Positions 40,330 to 49,285 of a stretch of 64,000 nucleotides of DNA are shown here, one piece after another. The stretch is taken from contig NZ_QSOC01000007.1 of NCBI RefSeq assembly GCF_003466125.1, positions 1-64,000 on the forward strand, in the 5' to 3' direction. A program made the translations under genes and the position numbers. A model generated the notes under the pieces. That model searched no databases, had not been told where the DNA came from, and saw only the letters and a program-made list of their open reading frames with translations. Source of the stretch: Collinsella sp. TM10-22. GTDB lineage: Bacteria; Actinomycetota; Coriobacteriia; Coriobacteriales; Coriobacteriaceae. Every line of letters begins with the position of its first letter. The stretch's first letter is position 1.

Positions 40330-41280
40330 TTAGCAGGAGAAGTCGACGCTGTCGATGATGTCCTTGAGGGCCTTGGCGGAGACGGTGAGCTCATGCTGCT
40401 CGTCATCGTTCAGCGGCACGGGGACGCGGCAGACAACGCCGTCGCGGCCAACGACGGTCGGCATGGAGATGGCAAGATCGGACAGGCCGTACTCGCCCAC
40501 CATGAGCGAGGAGACGGGCAGAACGGTCTGTTCATCGCGCATGACGGCAGTGCAGATGCGCTTAACGGCCATGGCGACGCCGTAGTAGGTGGCGTGCTTC
40601 TTCTCGATGATGGTGTAGGCGGAGTTCTTGACGTCCTCGGCGATGCGCTTCTCGGCAGCCTCATGCTCCAGATGGCCGTGAAGCTCGCAGAAGGTGTTCA
40701 GCGGAACGCCGGCAACCTGAGCGCTGGACCAAGCGACAAACTCGGAGTCGCCGTGCTCACCCATGACGTAGGCCTGAACGTCGCGCGGATCGACCTCGAC
40801 GTGAGCGCCGAGCATCTGCTGCAGACGGCCGGTGTCGAGCACGGTGCCGGATCCGATGACGTGGCCCTCGGGCAGACCGGACATCTTGATGGCGGCATAG
40901 GTCAGAACGTCGACCGGGTTGGAGACGATTAGTAGAATGCCGTCGAAGCCGGACTTCTTAATCTCGGGAATAATGGACTTAAAGATGCTGACGTTCTTGT
41001 TGACCAGGTCCAGGCGAGTCTCACCGGGCTTCTGGGCAGCGCCAGCGGTGACGACGATCATGGCGGCGTCGGCGACATCGGAATAATCGCCGGCGTAGAT
41101 CTTCATCGGCTCGGCAAACGTCATGCCGTGCGCGATATCCAGGGCCTCACCCTCGGCGCGGTTCTTGTCCACGTCGATGAGGACCATCTCGGAGAACAGA
41201 CCACTCTGCATCAGCGCGAACGCCGAAGACGAACCGACGAAACCGCAGCCGACAATAGCGACCTTCTTCTCGTTAACCAT
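40330..41280 (-). CDS. ldh: L-lactate dehydrogenase
   Basis: Reduces pyruvate to L-lactate with NADH, regenerating NAD+ in fermentation. The 316-residue protein has the dinucleotide-binding KVAIVGCGFVGSSSAFAL, a substrate loop with AAQKPGETRLDL (near 87), SNPVDVLTY, GTVLDTGRLQ with the substrate-binding Arg (near 158), and the catalytic His in YVMGEHGDSEF near 182. This set fits LDH and not malate dehydrogenase, mainly because of the Gln in the AAQK motif. ATG 41280 has GGGAG 7 bases upstream; the 26 upstream in-frame codons contain a hairpin and were excluded. Confidence 0.95.
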   Translation of the reverse strand: MVNEKKVAIVGCGFVGSSSAFALMQSGLFSEMVLIDVDKNRAEGEALDIAHGMTFAEPMKIYAGDYSDVADAAMIVVTAGAAQKPGETRLDLVNKNVSIFKSIIPEIKKSGFDGILLIVSNPVDVLTYAAIKMSGLPEGHVIGSGTVLDTGRLQQMLGAHVEVDPRDVQAYVMGEHGDSEFVAWSSAQVAGVPLNTFCELHGHLEHEAAEKRIAEDVKNSAYTIIEKKHATYYGVAMAVKRICTAVMRDEQTVLPVSSLMVGEYGLSDLAISMPTVVGRDGVVCRVPVPLNDDEQHELTVSAKALKDIIDSVDFSC

Positions 41281-41305
41281 TAGAAACTCCCATCTCTCTC
41301 CACAA

Positions 41306-41338
41306 GCAAGCCGCCCGGGAACGACCCGAGCGGCTTGC
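41306..41338 (-). promoter_or_regulatory. Strong hairpin in the ldh leader
   Basis: GCAAGCCGC (41306-41314) pairs with GCGGCTTGC (41330-41338), with an inner CGGG/CCCG. It has no U-run on the - strand, so it is a leader structure or processing site, or an incomplete terminator of the aminotransferase gene upstream. Confidence 0.5.
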
Positions 41339-41481
41339 CGTAATCCCAATACATCCAATCGGGACTTTGATTATGCTCCTATTCGCAGCCAAATATCGAC
41401 CGTTTACCGAAATTATTTGCAGGATTCGTAAAATAACAGCACGAAATCGGTTTCGAGCTATTGACGAGTCGAAATAGGTTT

Positions 41482-42645
41482 CTAATACAGGCCCGCCTCG
41501 CGAATGGCCTCGACAGCCAAAGCGATCTGATCGGGCGGCAGGACCAGCGCCATGCGCACGTGTCCCTCGCCCGAAGGCCCAAAGCTCGCACCCGGCGTCA
41601 CCACAACGCCGGCCTTCTCCATGAGCTCCTCGCAAAACGCCATGGAATCGGTGCGGCCACCGGGAAGCTTGGCCCACACAAACATGGAACCATGCGCATT
41701 GGGGCGCTCCCAACCCAGGCCCTCCAGACCGTCGCACAGGGCATCGCGGCGCTCCTGGTACTTCAGGCGCTGCGCCTCGACCTCATCGCGCGGACCGTTC
41801 AGGCAGGCGATGGCGGCCTTTTGGATCGGGAAGAACATGCCAAAGTCGATCTGGCTGCGCAGCTTGGCAAAGGCCGAGACCACGTCCTCGCGGCCGACCA
41901 AAAAGCCGATGCGGGCACCGGTGACGTTAAACGACTTGGAGAGCGAGAAGAACTCCACGCCCACCTCGAGCGCGCCGGGATACTGCAAGAAGCTGCCGCC
42001 CGGCTCGCCGTCAAACACGATATCGGAGTACGCGTTGTCGTGGACGATGAGTAGGTCGTGCTCACGGGCGAAAGCGATAATCTCCTCGTAGACCTCGGGC
42101 GTGCCCACCGAGCCCACTGGGTTAGCGGGCAGCGACACGATCATGTACTTGGCACGATCGGCCACCTCGGGATCGATGCCCGCCACATAGGGCAGGTAAT
42201 TGTGCTCGGCGACCAGCGGATAGTACTCGAGCTTGGCATCGGCGATCTTGGCGCCCGCCTCAAAGACCGGATAGCACGGATCGGGCACCAGGATGGTGTC
42301 GCCCGGATCGAGCAGGGCCAGGCCCAAATGGCCCACGCCCTCCTGCGTGCCGTTGCACGACTGCACCATAGACGGCGTAATGCCCGAGACACCAAAGCGA
42401 CGCTCGTAGTAATCGCACACGGCTTGCTTGAGCTCGGGCAGGTCGCGCAGGGCATACTTCCACATCTCGGGATCTTGGGCTGCTTGCGTGAGTGCCTCGA
42501 CCACGTGGTCGTACGGCTTAAAGTCGGGCGTGCCCACGCTCATGTTGTAAATGGTCTTGCCCTGGGCCTTAAGCACAAGAAGCTTGTTATTGAGCGAGGC
42601 AAAAACCTCCGCGCCAAAGCGGTCGAGACGCTGCGATGCCTGCAT
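41482..42645 (-). CDS. Class I/II PLP aminotransferase, candidate N-acetyl-DAP aminotransferase
   Basis: A 387-residue fold-type I aminotransferase. The PLP lysine is in FFSLSKSFNVTGARIGF near residue 232, with ANPVGSVGTPEVYEEI near 170 and the VTPGASFGPSGEGHVRMALV C-terminal motif. It is of the aspartate/DAP aminotransferase subgroup (NMSVGTPDFKPYDHV). In organisms with DapH, a PatA-type enzyme aminates N-acetyl-2-amino-6-oxopimelate; this is the only aminotransferase in the window and sits about 4 kb from the lysine operon, so that role is plausible but not shown. ATG 42645 has AAAGGTGG; a terminator-like hairpin lies just upstream. Confidence 0.85.
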   Translation of the reverse strand: MQASQRLDRFGAEVFASLNNKLLVLKAQGKTIYNMSVGTPDFKPYDHVVEALTQAAQDPEMWKYALRDLPELKQAVCDYYERRFGVSGITPSMVQSCNGTQEGVGHLGLALLDPGDTILVPDPCYPVFEAGAKIADAKLEYYPLVAEHNYLPYVAGIDPEVADRAKYMIVSLPANPVGSVGTPEVYEEIIAFAREHDLLIVHDNAYSDIVFDGEPGGSFLQYPGALEVGVEFFSLSKSFNVTGARIGFLVGREDVVSAFAKLRSQIDFGMFFPIQKAAIACLNGPRDEVEAQRLKYQERRDALCDGLEGLGWERPNAHGSMFVWAKLPGGRTDSMAFCEELMEKAGVVVTPGASFGPSGEGHVRMALVLPPDQIALAVEAIREAGLY

Positions 42646-42663
42646 GGTGCCACCTTTCGATAT

Positions 42664-42695
42664 AAAAAACGCGGCGCTCCGACAAGAGCGCCGCG
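42664..42695 (-). terminator. Terminator after nadE, immediately upstream of the aminotransferase
   Basis: CGCGGCGCTC (42670-42679) and GAGCGCCGCG (42686-42695) form a perfect 10-bp stem; on the - strand it is followed by TTTTTT (42664-42669). It ends only 18 bases before the aminotransferase ATG, so it either ends nadE transcripts or works as an attenuator. Confidence 0.88.
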
Positions 42696-42763
42696 CGATA
42701 CGGGCCATCAGATTGCAAAAGTGTAACGCTCGCAACCCCCGTATTGGTTCAATTTAGCCAACC

Positions 42764-44767
42764 TTAGTCAACTGGATTGAGCGCGTCGATCTGCGCAAGC
42801 CACAGATGCGAGCTGGCGTCACTCGGCATACGCCAATCGCCGCGCGGGCTGAGCGTCACCGAGCCCACCTTGGGACCATCGGGCAGGCAGCTGCGCTTAA
42901 ACTGCTGGGCAAAGAAGCGACGATAGAACGTACGCAGCCACGTGTGGACGGTCTTGGCGTCGTAGGCGCCCTCGAAGCTCTTGAGCGCCATGCGGTAAAT
43001 CTTGCCGGGCTCAAAGCCAAAACGCAGCAGGTAGTAGAGGAAGTAGTCGTGGAGCTCGTACGGACCCACCAAATCCTCAGTCTTCTGCGCAATCTCGCCG
43101 TCGCCCGTGGGCGGCAGAAGCTCGGGGGACACCGGCGTGTCGAGGATGTCGAGCAAGACCTCGGCAATACGCCCGCCAAAGACATCAGCCGCATAGCGCA
43201 CCAGATGGCGCACAAGCGTCTTGGGCACGCTCGCGTTGACGGCATACATGCTCATGTGGTCACCGTTATAGGTAGCCCAGCCGAGTGCCAGCTCCGACAG
43301 GTCGCCCGTGCCGATGACAAAGCCGCCGGCCTGATTGGCCAGATCCATCAGAATCTGCGTGCGCTCGCGGGCCTGGCTGTTCTCGTAGGTCACGTCCTGC
43401 ACGGCCGAATCGTGCTCAATGTCCTTGAAGTGCTGCTCCACGGCCGCGTGGATCGAAACCTCGCGGAAGCTCACGCCAAGGTCGCGAGCGAGCGACTCGG
43501 CATTCGACTTGGTGCGATGCGTCGTGCCAAAGCCGGGCATGGACACGGCCGTGATACCGGTGCGCGGCAGCCCCAGTGCGTCGAAGGCACGCACGGTCAC
43601 AAGCAGTGCCAGCGTGGAGTCCAAGCCACCCGAAAGACCGATGACTGCAGCCTTGGTACCCGTATGGGCAAGGCGAGTCTTGAGGCCCGCAGTCTGCAGA
43701 TTGAGAATAGTCTCGCAACGCTCGGCCAGATCACCGTGGTCGGCCGGCACAAAAGGCGCGCGAGGGAAAACACGGTCGATATCGCAGGCATCGCGCAGAA
43801 CAGGCTCTTTGGCCAGCACGCCCTCAAACGAAAACTCAACGGTCGTGGCCTCCAGCGCATCGTCTGCGCGTGTCCACGTCGTCGAGCGACGGCGCTCGGC
43901 AACCAGGCGGTCAAGATCGACGTCGGCGATGGCCATATCGCAAGTGAGGAGCTTCGTCGCGGCGAGCTTGGAGCCGTTTTCGTAGACGAGGTTCTCACCC
44001 GCAAAGACCATATCGGTCGTGGACTCGCCCTCGCTCGCGTCCGCATAGGCATAGGCGCAGTACAGGCGCGCACTCTGATTGGAGATAAGGCTGCGGCGGT
44101 AATCTGCCTTACCGATGATCTCGTCCGAAGCCGACGGGTTGAGAATCACCGTCGCACCGGCAAGTGCCATCTCGGTCGAAGGGGGTGCCGGCACCCACAG
44201 GTCCTCACAGACCTCAACGCCCAGTACCAGGTCCTCGGCGCCCTCATCACAGCAACGGTAGACAAGCCCCGAACCCAGCGGGACCGGACCCTGACCGGCA
44301 AATTCAAGCCAAACGGGATCGGTAGGCGCCGGAGCAAACCAACGGCGCTCATAGAACTCGCCATAGTTGGGCAGATACTTCTTGGCCGTGAGGCCCAAAA
44401 GCTCGCCCGCACAGCACACGGCCGCGCAGTTGTAGATGTTTTCGGCCACCGCAACGGGAAGGCCGACGGTAAAGACAATCGGCAGCTCGCGGGTTTCATC
44501 GAGGATATGCACCAGAGCAGCCTCGCAGGCATGCAGCAATGTGCGGTTATGGAACAGATCGGCCGCGGTATAGCCGGTCAGGTTAAGCTCGGGCAGCGCC
44601 AGCGCGCGAACGCCGCGCTCGGTAGCCTCGCGAACAGCCGCCAGCGCAACCTCGGCATTGCCCTCGACATCGGCCACGCGAATCTGCGGCGACGCCGCCG
44701 CCACACGCAGAAAGCCGTCGTTTGCTTTCGCGCACACGGCGCCCGTCTGGTTGAGCTCTGTATCCAT
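42764..44767 (-). CDS. nadE: Glutamine-dependent NAD+ synthetase
   Basis: Last step of NAD synthesis: amidates deamido-NAD with glutamine-derived ammonia. The 667-residue protein joins an N-terminal glutaminase (nitrilase fold: Glu in LALPELNLTGY near 65, Lys in LTAKKYLPNYGEF near 130, nucleophile Cys in GVEVCEDLW near 190) to a C-terminal PP-loop synthetase (GLSGGLDSTLALLV near 365). This two-domain form is usual in actinobacteria. ATG 44767 has AAGGAG seven bases upstream; the longer open frame was not accepted. Confidence 0.95.
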   Translation of the reverse strand: MDTELNQTGAVCAKANDGFLRVAAASPQIRVADVEGNAEVALAAVREATERGVRALALPELNLTGYTAADLFHNRTLLHACEAALVHILDETRELPIVFTVGLPVAVAENIYNCAAVCCAGELLGLTAKKYLPNYGEFYERRWFAPAPTDPVWLEFAGQGPVPLGSGLVYRCCDEGAEDLVLGVEVCEDLWVPAPPSTEMALAGATVILNPSASDEIIGKADYRRSLISNQSARLYCAYAYADASEGESTTDMVFAGENLVYENGSKLAATKLLTCDMAIADVDLDRLVAERRRSTTWTRADDALEATTVEFSFEGVLAKEPVLRDACDIDRVFPRAPFVPADHGDLAERCETILNLQTAGLKTRLAHTGTKAAVIGLSGGLDSTLALLVTVRAFDALGLPRTGITAVSMPGFGTTHRTKSNAESLARDLGVSFREVSIHAAVEQHFKDIEHDSAVQDVTYENSQARERTQILMDLANQAGGFVIGTGDLSELALGWATYNGDHMSMYAVNASVPKTLVRHLVRYAADVFGGRIAEVLLDILDTPVSPELLPPTGDGEIAQKTEDLVGPYELHDYFLYYLLRFGFEPGKIYRMALKSFEGAYDAKTVHTWLRTFYRRFFAQQFKRSCLPDGPKVGSVTLSPRGDWRMPSDASSHLWLAQIDALNPVD

Positions 44768-44896
44768 AGCATGCTCCTTGCGCATAAAGGCGATTCTTAT
44801 GGGCACCATTGTAGCGCCTTGCCTGCGCGCCGTCGTTTTAGGCGCGCTCCGCGGGATACGATAGGCCTCGTCAAATCCTTGAGAGACGGAGCGCAT

Positions 44897-45133
44897 ATGG
44901 AACTAAATACATGGACGCACGACAAGCTTCCCGAGTTTGCTCGCACATTCCAAGGTACCGAGGCCCAAGAAACCACGGGCGAAGAGCTCGCCTGCCACAA
45001 TGTTCCCGATTTGCCTCATGGAAACCGCTGCGGGGGCAAGCGTAGAGTAGCGAGCGCATTGACGCATGCAGCGTCCCCAGCCGACGCCCCAGGATTGGCC
45101 GTCCTTCCCGGCCGGCGCGCTGTGCATATCTAG
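44897..45133 (+). CDS. Short unassigned open frame, possible gene remnant
   Basis: A 78-codon frame with a plausible SD (GAGACGGAG) in the 446-base gap between nadE and the Nif3-like gene. It encodes MELNTWTHDKLPEFARTFQG, then a polar stretch and Arg/Ala/Pro-rich sequence that looks less like protein. The first 50 codons have codon use like the neighbours; the rest may be out-of-frame. A frame beginning at 45066 in another phase continues. It may be a truncated or frameshifted gene. No family recognised, and it may be non-coding. Confidence 0.3.
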   Translation: MELNTWTHDKLPEFARTFQGTEAQETTGEELACHNVPDLPHGNRCGGKRRVASALTHAASPADAPGLAVLPGRRAVHI

Positions 45134-45177
45134 GACAGCAGGATGGGGCACGAAAAGTTACCTGAAATACGTACAGC

Positions 45178-45204
45178 GGGAGGTGGCCACAAAAGCCGCC
45201 TCCC
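45178..45204 (-). terminator. Hairpin after the Nif3-like gene
   Basis: GGGAGGTGGC (45178-45187) pairs with GCCGCCTCCC (45195-45204) around a short A-rich loop, 10 bases past the stop. No U-run follows on the - strand. Confidence 0.5.
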
Positions 45205-45213
45205 CACTCTCAG

Positions 45214-46095
45214 CTAGCGTGCCAGCACGTACTGATAGGTATCCCCCATGGGCACAAAGCTCACCGGCACCTTGGCAGAATCCAATCCCGCCCCCTCGAG
45301 CGCACGCGGCACCCAGGTTGCCATGTATTCCATGCCCGGTTCCTCACCGTTGAAATGCCCCATGTGGATAATGCACTTGCCCTGGCCGAGCATCGCGGCG
45401 TCGCGCACGTATTCGCTCGCCGTAAAATCGATAAGCTCCATGGCGAGCAGGCAATCGATACCCTCGGCATCCATCTTGTTGAGTGTCTCGGTATCGCCCA
45501 TGGGATGCCCCATGATATGCATGGGGATGCGCACACGGCGCACGGGAGCATCCATGTCGCCAATCACACGCGTACCGGCAAGCCCCAAACGCTCGACAAC
45601 ATATGCCGCCAGCTCGCGCGCCAGCATCTCGGGAATCTCGAAATCCATGCAATCACGCTCGATGCGACAATCGAGCCAGCCGAGCTTATCGGCAAGCCCG
45701 TAAAAGATGCCATCGGCAAGGGAACCGTCCGCCTCGAGCGGCACACCGGCATGAATGTAGTCATGACAGCGCCAAACCGTGCCATCCCACTCTTCAAGCA
45801 GGGCAACCTTAGCCTTAAATGAGGCATTACCAGCCACCACATCGCGATGGTCGCCGTGGTTCCAGAAGATTGCTTCGTGCGAGATGATTAGATTGGCGCC
45901 TAGCTCCTTCGCACGGCGCACTACCTCGACCGTAGGCCAGATACAGGTCACAACGCCCGTGCAGGCGCAGTCGAGCGCCTCGGCGCCAAAGGTCACCTGA
46001 TCGCGCGTCGTCGCCGGATCGATGGGCTTGCCGGTAAAGGCATCCATGCTGGAGCAATATCCCTTCACGGCCTCGATAACATCGTTGATAGTCAT
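45214..46095 (-). CDS. Nif3-like dinuclear metal protein
   Basis: A 293-residue Nif3/YqfO-like protein; the family forms hexamers with a dinuclear metal centre and has no settled function, with proposals including cofactor or nucleotide chemistry. Metal ligands fit LIISHEAIFWNHGDH near 80, and the later segment MIGH-type IIHMGHFNGEEPGMEY near 255. The N-terminus (TINDVIEAVKGYC) is typical. ATG 46095 has AGGAG upstream. It is 72 bases downstream of the EIIBC permease on the same strand, so it is likely under the same antiterminator control, an unusual place for it. Confidence 0.82.
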   Translation of the reverse strand: MTINDVIEAVKGYCSSMDAFTGKPIDPATTRDQVTFGAEALDCACTGVVTCIWPTVEVVRRAKELGANLIISHEAIFWNHGDHRDVVAGNASFKAKVALLEEWDGTVWRCHDYIHAGVPLEADGSLADGIFYGLADKLGWLDCRIERDCMDFEIPEMLARELAAYVVERLGLAGTRVIGDMDAPVRRVRIPMHIMGHPMGDTETLNKMDAEGIDCLLAMELIDFTASEYVRDAAMLGQGKCIIHMGHFNGEEPGMEYMATWVPRALEGAGLDSAKVPVSFVPMGDTYQYVLAR

Positions 46096-46167
46096 ATGTG
46101 CTCCTATCGATAGCGGAAAACGGCCCCGCAAGGCCGCTTTCCAAGTTTAAACATCGCTGAGTTGATA

Positions 46168-47592
46168 CTAGCGCTCGGAAACAGGTCCATTTTCGAGCTC
46201 GTCCTCGGTAAACCCAAAGAAGAACGTAAGGGCAAAGGCCGCGATAAACCCTACAGCACCGGCGATGCAGGCGTTGATGAAGTTCTGCACGTCACCGCCC
46301 ACAAAGGCGAGCAGATTGAGAACATTGGAGGCAGTACCGGCAACGTAGACGCTCACACCGAGAGACATGCCCAAGGCACCCGCGACAAACGCGCCGGCGA
46401 TAGCCATGGCAAAAGTGCGGCGATAGCGCAGCATCACACCGTAGATAAAGGGCTCACCCACGCCACCAACCATATTGGCGATTACGTAGCCCAGGCAGAG
46501 GGTCTTTTCGTCTTTGTTTCGGAGCTTGAGCCAAGATGCGACTTCGGCGCCGTATGCCGCCCAGAGGCTCAGCGTGGTGGCAGGCAGGATAAACGAGTCG
46601 ACACCGGTGGCCATAAAGTTAGCGATGGCGATCATGATGAGAGCCACATGCATGCCCGAGATTACTATGGGAAGCCAAGCTGCCGCCAACAAGCCGGCGC
46701 CGAGAATCGCGACAACACCACCCGTGGAACCGAGCATCTCAAAGAATGCCGCCAAACCGTTACCGAGCCAGGAGCCAAGTGGCGCAAGAGCGCAAAGCGA
46801 CACCGGCACCGTTACGAGCATTGTAAAGAACGGGGTGAACACCGTGGAGAGAGTATCGGGCATGACCTTCTTGAACAAGCGCTCGATATAGCTCATCGCC
46901 CAAACGGAGAGCAGGATGGGGATCACCGACTGCGCGTAGTTGCCCGCAACGCAGGGAATGCCGTAGACAGAGAACGGGGCACCGTCCGCAGCCAGTTGAA
47001 TCATCGTCGGATCAATGAGAATGCCGCCCATAAACGCACCGAGCACTGGCGTCACGCCGATATTCTTGGCGGCGTTATAGCCAAGGTAAATGGGGATGAA
47101 GTAGAAAGCTGCATCATAGACCATGTTCATAAGAACATACAGGTCGCTCGTTTCAGCGATAACATTGGCCATCGTGGGACCGAGGACTACGGCGATGGTC
47201 TTAAAGAGACCGGCGCACATCATAACGGGGATCATCGGCACCATGGAGCTCGACAGGTAGTTAAGGATATTGTTGCCGATTGCCTTGGGCGTAAGCTTTT
47301 CCTTGGGCTTATCAAGATTCTCATCGACGGCGTCTTGCTTGGCAAAGCCGCCGAGCTTACAGAGCTCGTCATAAACGTTGGGCACATTCTGGCCCACGAT
47401 CACCTGGAACTGCGATCCCGAAATCTGGGCACCAAGCACGCCGTTGATCTTTTTGATCTTCTTGATATCGGGCGCATCGATATCCTTGAGATTGAAGCGC
47501 AAACGCGTCATGCAGTGCGCAACAAACGTTACGTTTTCCTTGCCGCCAACGGCCTCGAGCACGTCTGCTGCAATCTTTTTGTTGTCAGCCAT
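46168..47592 (-). CDS. PTS EIIBC permease, beta-glucoside/sucrose-type family, no IIA domain
   Basis: A 474-residue PTS permease: IIB domain (about 1-90) with the phosphorylated Cys in VAHCMTRLRF (Cys27), then a IIC membrane domain with about ten hydrophobic segments and MVGGVGEPFIYGVMLRYRR near 390. There is no IIA domain, so phosphate must come from a separate IIA protein elsewhere. The gene is preceded by an antiterminator gene and a terminator-type attenuator, and followed by a Nif3-like gene, but no phospho-glucosidase is adjacent, so the sugar cannot be named. SD AGGGAG precedes the ATG. Confidence 0.9.
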   Translation of the reverse strand: MADNKKIAADVLEAVGGKENVTFVAHCMTRLRFNLKDIDAPDIKKIKKINGVLGAQISGSQFQVIVGQNVPNVYDELCKLGGFAKQDAVDENLDKPKEKLTPKAIGNNILNYLSSSMVPMIPVMMCAGLFKTIAVVLGPTMANVIAETSDLYVLMNMVYDAAFYFIPIYLGYNAAKNIGVTPVLGAFMGGILIDPTMIQLAADGAPFSVYGIPCVAGNYAQSVIPILLSVWAMSYIERLFKKVMPDTLSTVFTPFFTMLVTVPVSLCALAPLGSWLGNGLAAFFEMLGSTGGVVAILGAGLLAAAWLPIVISGMHVALIMIAIANFMATGVDSFILPATTLSLWAAYGAEVASWLKLRNKDEKTLCLGYVIANMVGGVGEPFIYGVMLRYRRTFAMAIAGAFVAGALGMSLGVSVYVAGTASNVLNLLAFVGGDVQNFINACIAGAVGFIAAFALTFFFGFTEDELENGPVSER

Positions 47593-47697
47593 GGCTGAAC
47601 TCCCTTGCTTTTCCGGCGCCCCGCGTTTGCGCGCATGCGGAGCGTATCGATAACGACAGGCCTGACATCAGGCGATTCAAAAAGAAGGAAGAATGAC

Positions 47698-47766
47698 AAA
47701 AAAACAGAAGAGCCCCGAAGCATAATACGGACAGGGAACTGTCTGCGTCATGCTTCGAGACTCTTC
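47698..47766 (-). terminator. Attenuator terminator before the EIIBC gene
   Basis: On the - strand GAAGAG and CGAAGCAT (from 47766) pair with ATGCTTCG and CTCTTC (to 47707), followed by TTTTTTT (47698-47704). It lies in the 282-base leader between the antiterminator gene and the permease, the standard site for BglG-type control. Confidence 0.85.
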
Positions 47767-47799
47767 TCGAATAACACCTTATGTGCGAGTAATATTAAG
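47757..47799 (-). promoter_or_regulatory. Candidate ribonucleic antiterminator (RAT)
   Basis: On the - strand ATTACTCGCAC and GGTGTTATTCGAG can fold (ACTCG/CGAG, CAC/GTG) into an imperfect hairpin that overlaps the 5' arm of the terminator. This is what a LicT/BglG RAT does. The sequence match to published RATs is loose. Confidence 0.5.
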
Positions 47800-47874
47800 A
47801 CCGGAATGCCAGAGCGTGCCCCAAAAGGATTGTCCAATCCGGCAAACGGTCAAAATACAGCGGCGAACGGCGTT

Positions 47875-48711
47875 CTACGTACGCGACCCCGCGCAGACGC
47901 GGTTGACATGGAGCATCAGGTAGACCTTCTCCTCATCGGTGAGCTCGGCACCAAAGCGCTCGGCGATAAGCTCGGTCATGCGGTCCACGCACGCGGCCAC
48001 ATCGGGATGTTGCTCGCAGAGCGGCCCATAGAGCGAGCCGTTCTCAGTATTGAGGGGCTCGCCGCTCTGCACGCGCTCAAGCAGGTAACGCACGTGCGTG
48101 GCATAACGGCAGAAATCAAAACCGTCGCGATCAACGCCAACGCCAAGCTGCGACTCGATAATCTCGGTAAACTTCTCAAGGAGTGCTTCATCCTTGCGGA
48201 CCGTGTTGGACTTGGCCTTGGAAGAAGATGCCACCACGCTGTTGACGATGCAAAGTGCGATGCCGCTCGCTTCACTCGGCGGCATCTTGATGTTGAACTC
48301 GCGATTGATGCCCTCAAGCGCAAACTTTGCAATTTTGTACTCGATGGGATACATCTGCCGCACGTCATAAGAAAGCGGCATCTGAACAAACATGTGCTCG
48401 CGGCAGCGCTTGATGGCAAAGGCGATGTGGTCGGCCATGGTAAAGGGCAGGTTGGCCGAGAGCTCACGCGAGATGTTGGAGCGCGCGATATCGGCGATCT
48501 GGGCGGAAAACTCCATCACCTGCGGATCAATTTCGTCGAGGAGCGCCAGATAGCGAGAGTCGACGCCGTAGAACGTGCGCTCGATCTTGTCGAGCGTGAC
48601 CTCGTCAGGGCCGTCGGGAAACCCGATGCCACGACCGAGCGCCACAAGCTCGCGCCCCTTGGCATTGACGCAGATAACCGTGTTGTTGTTTATTCGCTTA
48701 AGAATCTTCAT
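47875..48711 (-). CDS. BglG/LicT family transcriptional antiterminator
   Basis: A 278-residue RNA-binding antiterminator. Domains: N-terminal co-antiterminator RNA-binding domain (about 1-58: MKILKRINNNTVICVNAKGR, ELVALGRGIGF) and two PTS regulation domains with conserved His residues (SRELSANLPFTMADHIAFAI near 96, and MPPSEASGIALCIVNSVV near 148, HVRYLLERV near 208, EQHPDVAACVDRM near 235). When unphosphorylated by the cognate PTS sugar it binds the RAT hairpin and blocks the terminator at 47698-47766, allowing EIIBC expression. ATG 48711 has GGGAG five bases upstream. Confidence 0.93.
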   Translation of the reverse strand: MKILKRINNNTVICVNAKGRELVALGRGIGFPDGPDEVTLDKIERTFYGVDSRYLALLDEIDPQVMEFSAQIADIARSNISRELSANLPFTMADHIAFAIKRCREHMFVQMPLSYDVRQMYPIEYKIAKFALEGINREFNIKMPPSEASGIALCIVNSVVASSSKAKSNTVRKDEALLEKFTEIIESQLGVGVDRDGFDFCRYATHVRYLLERVQSGEPLNTENGSLYGPLCEQHPDVAACVDRMTELIAERFGAELTDEEKVYLMLHVNRVCAGSRT

Positions 48712-49015
48712 GCTGCTCCCCACTTGGCACAGGAGTGCCACGAGGTTGATTATTCACACGGAATCGAAGTCAGTCAACAGGCACCACTAGAGAAAGGCCC
48801 TCGCGAGGCGAGCCTTGATTCTCATTTTCAGGGTATCCTGCAGCGCCAGGAGGGCGCAGGCGGCGGTCGCCTCCATTGTACTGTCATGTGCGATCAGCGC
48901 TAATGGAACGAGCTCATGATTAAGATTGGAAAAGAGAAGTCAGAATAGCATTTAGCAGTAGAACGAGATCTCGTCCACAAGAAAGAGTGCCCGATAGCCG
49001 CTAATAAGAAATAGG
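48712..49015. other. Leader region of the antiterminator gene
   Basis: This 304-base stretch holds a hairpin near 48794-48816 (AAGGC/GCCTT base with CCTC-GAGG) that could be a second, autoregulatory attenuator for the antiterminator gene; it lacks a good U-run. No gene is seen. Confidence 0.4.
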
Positions 49016-49285
49016 CTAGGCAACTTTTGCTCCTCCGCTTGCGGCGTAGCGATACAGCAGATGGGCGTTATTGCTCAGAAAAGTCTCAAAGCCTCGCTTC
49101 TCCTCGTCGGTGAAACGCCCCTCCCACATGGTCCAATTGTAAGAAGGTAGCTCACAACGAGCGGAGTCAAAGCCCTCTGCCGTCGGTCGTTCAAAATGCA
49201 CGATAACCTTTTCGATATCGCCATCTGCAATCAGGTCAGAATGAATGACCTCGGTACCGTCTTCGAATGTCATATACGGGTACAT
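49016..49285 (-). CDS. Small acidic protein of unknown function
   Basis: An 89-residue protein starting MYPYMTFEDGTEVIHSDLIA, with GDIEKVIVHFERPTAEGFDS, ELPSYNWTMWEGRFTDEEKR and GFETFLSNNAHLLYRYAASG. It looks like a compact soluble alpha/beta domain with many acidic and aromatic residues. No family recognised. SD GAGGTGG lies 8 bases before ATG 49285; a longer open frame to 49540 is not supported. It is divergent from the large Ser-rich membrane protein gene. Confidence 0.65.
   Translation of the reverse strand: MYPYMTFEDGTEVIHSDLIADGDIEKVIVHFERPTAEGFDSARCELPSYNWTMWEGRFTDEEKRGFETFLSNNAHLLYRYAASGGAKVA

Noticed and set aside
42806..45133. A 775-codon open frame on the + strand opposite nadE
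   Set aside because: It is antisense to a clear NAD synthetase, has Arg/His-rich low-quality sequence and no family motif; long shadow frames are common in GC-rich DNA.
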